From: Eopsaltria australis
Lineage: Eukaryota > Chordata > Aves > Passeriformes > Petroicidae
Length of the DNA stretch: 64,000 nucleotides
Assembly (NCBI GenBank): GCA_034509425.1
Contig: JAVTVJ010000574.1
Coordinates: 992,001-1,056,000 of the forward strand
Reading direction: 5' to 3'
A program made the translations under genes and the position numbers. The notes under the pieces are model-generated. The model ran no database searches, had not been told where the DNA came from, and saw only the letters and a program-made list of their open reading frames with translations. This document shows, piece after piece, positions 61,175-64,000 of this stretch (its first letter is position 1; every line of letters begins with the position of its first letter).

Positions 61175-61974
61175 GCTGGGAGCTGTGTCCCATAGAGATG
61201 GAGCTGGTGTCCCATGGCAGATGAGTTTGGGAGCTGTGTCCCATGGCACACAGAGCTGGGAGCTGTGTCCCATGGAGATGGAGTTGGGAGCTGTGTCCCA
61301 TAGAGATGGGGAGATGGTGTCCCATGGGAGATGGGGCTGGGAACCAATGACCCATAGAGATGGAGCTGGTATCCCATAGAGATGGAGTTGGGAGCTGGTA
61401 CCCCATAGGAGATGGAGTTGGGAATTGTGTCCCACGAGAGACAGGGCTGGGAGCTCTGTCCCCCAGAGATGGAGCTGGGAGCTGGTGTCCCGCAGAGATG
61501 GAGATGTGCTGTCCCATGGCAGATGGACGTGGGAGCTGTGTCCCATGGCAGATGGAGCTGGTGTCCCATGGCAGATGGAGTTGGGAGCTGGTATCCCATG
61601 GGAGATGGAGCTGGAAACTGTGTCCCATAGAGATGGGGAGCTGTGTCCCACGGCAGATGGGTTTGGGAGCTGATGTCCCATAGAGATGGAGCTGGGAGCT
61701 GGTACCCCATAGGAGATGAGGCTGGGAACCAATGTCCCATAGAGATGGAGTTGTGTCCCATGGCAGATGGGTTTGGGAGCTGTGTCCCATGGCAGATGGA
61801 GCTGGGAGCTGTGTCCCATGGCAGATGGGTTTGGGAGCTGTGTTCCATGGCAGATGGGTTTGGGAGCTGTGTCCCATGGCAGATGGGTTTGGGAGCTGTG
61901 TCCCACGGCAGATGGAGCTGGGAGCTGTGTCCCATGGCAGATGGGTTTGGGAGCTGTGTCCCATGGCAGATGAA
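61175..61974 (+). repeat. Minisatellite, about 29 units of mostly 28-29 bp
   Basis: Units follow the pattern GGGAGCTGTGTCCCATGGCA plus GATGGGTTT. Two main variants exist: one with CCCATGGCAGATG and one with CCCATAGAGATGG. Some units are shorter, with GGTGTCCC. The right third (about 61745-61974) is the most uniform, which suggests recent expansion there. G-rich on + and C-rich on -. Long open frames run through it on both strands because the unit lacks stops; I regard none as a gene. Confidence 0.95.
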
Positions 61975-62220
61975 GTGCAGGCCCCAGCCCTGTCCCAGAG
62001 CAGCCTCTCCCTCAGCTCCACCTGGGCAGCCACAGCCAGGGAGGGCACAGTGGGCTTTGGTTTAAGGACCAGGACTGCCCCTGGGTTAGGCCTCACTGTG
62101 GAGGACTCTGGAGATACCCACAGCCAGGGAGATCTGGGAGCAACTTCCCCTCTGCCCGTATTCCTGGGGTGACACCTCAGCTTCACTGCACACAGCCACC
62201 CTGGGAGCTGAGCTCCTCTC

Positions 62221-62280
62221 TACTGCACTCACAAAGCTCCTTCTTGGACGTACTACACTCACAAAGCTCCTTCTTGCATT
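62221..62280 (+). repeat. Tandem duplication, 30 bp x 2
   Basis: Two adjacent copies with CACTCACAAAGCTCCTTCTT, 247 bp right of the minisatellite and unrelated in sequence to its unit. Confidence 0.9.
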
Positions 62281-64000
62281 TCAGAGTCTCCCTCACTCCC
62301 TCCCTGCCCTGGTTCTTCCAAGACAGCACATTTATCCATGCTGGATGTGGGGCACGGTGCAAACCCCGGCTCAGCTGGGACAGGGGTGAGCAGCAGCAGC
62401 GTTTTCAGCCTGCAGCAGTGCTCAGCAGCCTGAGGAAGGCATGGGGTCCCTCATGCCATGCTAGGGATGGGTAGCAGAGCTGGAAAAGGAAGGTCTGGAA
62501 GTCAAATGAAGCAAAATCAAGGCTTCTTCCTTCCAGCTAACTCTGAGCCACTGCTGTTGTACAGACCGGAGAGCTTCAGCCTCCCCTGGCACCACCCAGA
62601 CTTGGACATCTTCTTTAAGAAGGGTTAATTGCAAAGGCCCACCCAGCCTGGTGGAAAACCACACATGTAGGAATTATTTTCTGCTCCACCTGGGTTCTGG
62701 TCATGTCCTGGAACATGAGCTTTGAGAAGCCCTGGCCCAGCAGTGTAACCACCCTCATTTCCAGCCTGCTGTAAATGTGCCACTGCAGCCCCAGAGCAGA
62801 GCCCAGAGAGCTGAAACAGCCCTGGCAACTGGGGCCAGGGCACACTGTCCCCATGGCCCAGAGCCAAAAGGCCTTGGAGATCCACACTGCCATCCCTTTC
62901 CCAAGTGCCAGTGGGAAAACTAAGTTTTCTGTGACTCTACTTCCCCTCTATCAAATGGGAATGATAAAAACACCTCTCCCCAATGAGGAAGGGCTGCTTA
63001 TGGTCTGCTCAGATGTCTCAGGGTTGGTCTCTGTCATCCCACCCCATTCCCAAGGCATTGGCAAAGCCTGGAGGTTATTCTGGGCTCTGGCACAAGTCAT
63101 GGGTGGGCCAGAGGATTCTCCAGGCAGGGGATTTCAGTGGCTCTGAGGCTCAGGAGATGTTCAAGTTCAGACTCTCTAAAGAAATATAAAAAGCCTGAGC
63201 TGTTTGAGCCATGGAGGAACTTGAGAGCCAATCCCTGAGCTCAGCTGCAGGAGGCTCTATGGGTACAGTCCCCAGCACATCTGGGGCACAGCTGGCATGG
63301 AGCATTAACAGCATTGCTGTTAAAGAGGCCTTCCCCTAAGGCAGGTGTAACTCCTAAGGTAGGACAACCACTCTTTACAGTTCGATATAAATAGCATTTA
63401 ACCAAGGTCCATAAAGACTAAAGCTCATCTATCCTAATTGCCTAATTACTATGATTTCCCAAATGCCAGGCACTGAGAGCCTTCATTCTGTATTTCCTTC
63501 TCTGAACCTTTCAGCACTTCTGATTCCATGATTAGAAACCATCAGAAACATCCAAGAGAAATTCTCCCTCAAATGCCATTCCCCAGGCACCTCCCAGGCA
63601 CAGTGAGGCATGTGGTTTTGGCTGGCTTCTTCCTGGATACTGCTTAGGAGCCCAGCTGGAAATGTTTGCAGCTGCTGGAGCTCTTCCCCACACTCCACGT
63701 GGGAGGCAGGCTCATGCCAGGCCAGGAAGATGCTGTACCCCAGCACCAGTTCCCTTCTCACTTCTCCTCCCAGCCATGGGAAACTTCAGGGAACTTGGTC
63801 ACCCCAGGGGTCACTGCATTTCCTTCTCATTTGGTTGCATCTGGCAAACAGGTTCAGAAATGCCAGGGAAAGAGCTGCCTCCACACGTCTCATTGCCTCA
63901 GGAGTCCCTGCAGGACTTGTTATAAGCTGAATTTTGAAATCATTGAAATGAGCCGTTTCTGTTTACTTGAGCCATTTTTTCCCCAGATTTTTCAGTCCAT

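Noticed and set aside
61175..61974. CRISPR-like array
   Set aside because: Units are directly adjacent with no unique spacers, and the setting is a vertebrate intron.
61102..62186. Three overlapping - strand open frames of 260-343 codons with Pro/His/Ser-rich repeats
   Set aside because: They are the same minisatellite unit read in different frames; no start context, exon structure or family match supports a gene.

Overview
This is a piece of vertebrate nuclear genome, most likely from a bird and probably a songbird. The coding sequence is split into short exons with GT/AG borders and long introns. The interspersed repeats are avian: several CR1 LINE pieces, ERV-type solo LTRs, and a short element with a tRNA-Ile-like head and a CR1-like tail (15541-15672) that resembles the TguSINE1 family described in zebra finch. 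All identifications come from reading the sequence and from recalled family knowledge; no search was run.

Two genes lie head to tail on the + strand. The first is complete: IL20RB, the beta subunit shared by receptors for IL-19, IL-20 and IL-24. It has seven coding exons from 1111 to 13480, phase-consistent splice sites throughout, and encodes 307 residues, close to the mammalian length. An LTR-like element (about 225-731, same strand) lies just upstream of its first coding exon.

About 10 kb of intergenic DNA follows (14532-24200) with no supported gene, only one SINE. A GC- and CpG-rich region at about 24200-25500 then marks the start of a GSG1L gene, a four-pass claudin-fold protein known in mammals as an auxiliary subunit of AMPA-type glutamate receptors. 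Coding exons 1-4 are present (24797-25097, 41141-41188, 55624-55776, 59806-59917), giving 204 complete codons. The rest of the gene lies beyond the right edge. In human these two genes are on different chromosomes, so their adjacency here is notable.

The long GSG1L introns hold CR1 fragments (about 27537-27890, 29655-29880, 45700-46870, 55236-55440), a solo LTR (33015-33540), an unidentified coding-like stretch on the - strand (49816-50183), and a minisatellite of about 29 units (61175-61974). The minisatellite period, mostly 29 bp, is not a multiple of three, and long open frames run through the array on both strands; these are by-products of the repeat, not genes. I found no prokaryote-type system, CRISPR array or intact transposable-element gene.
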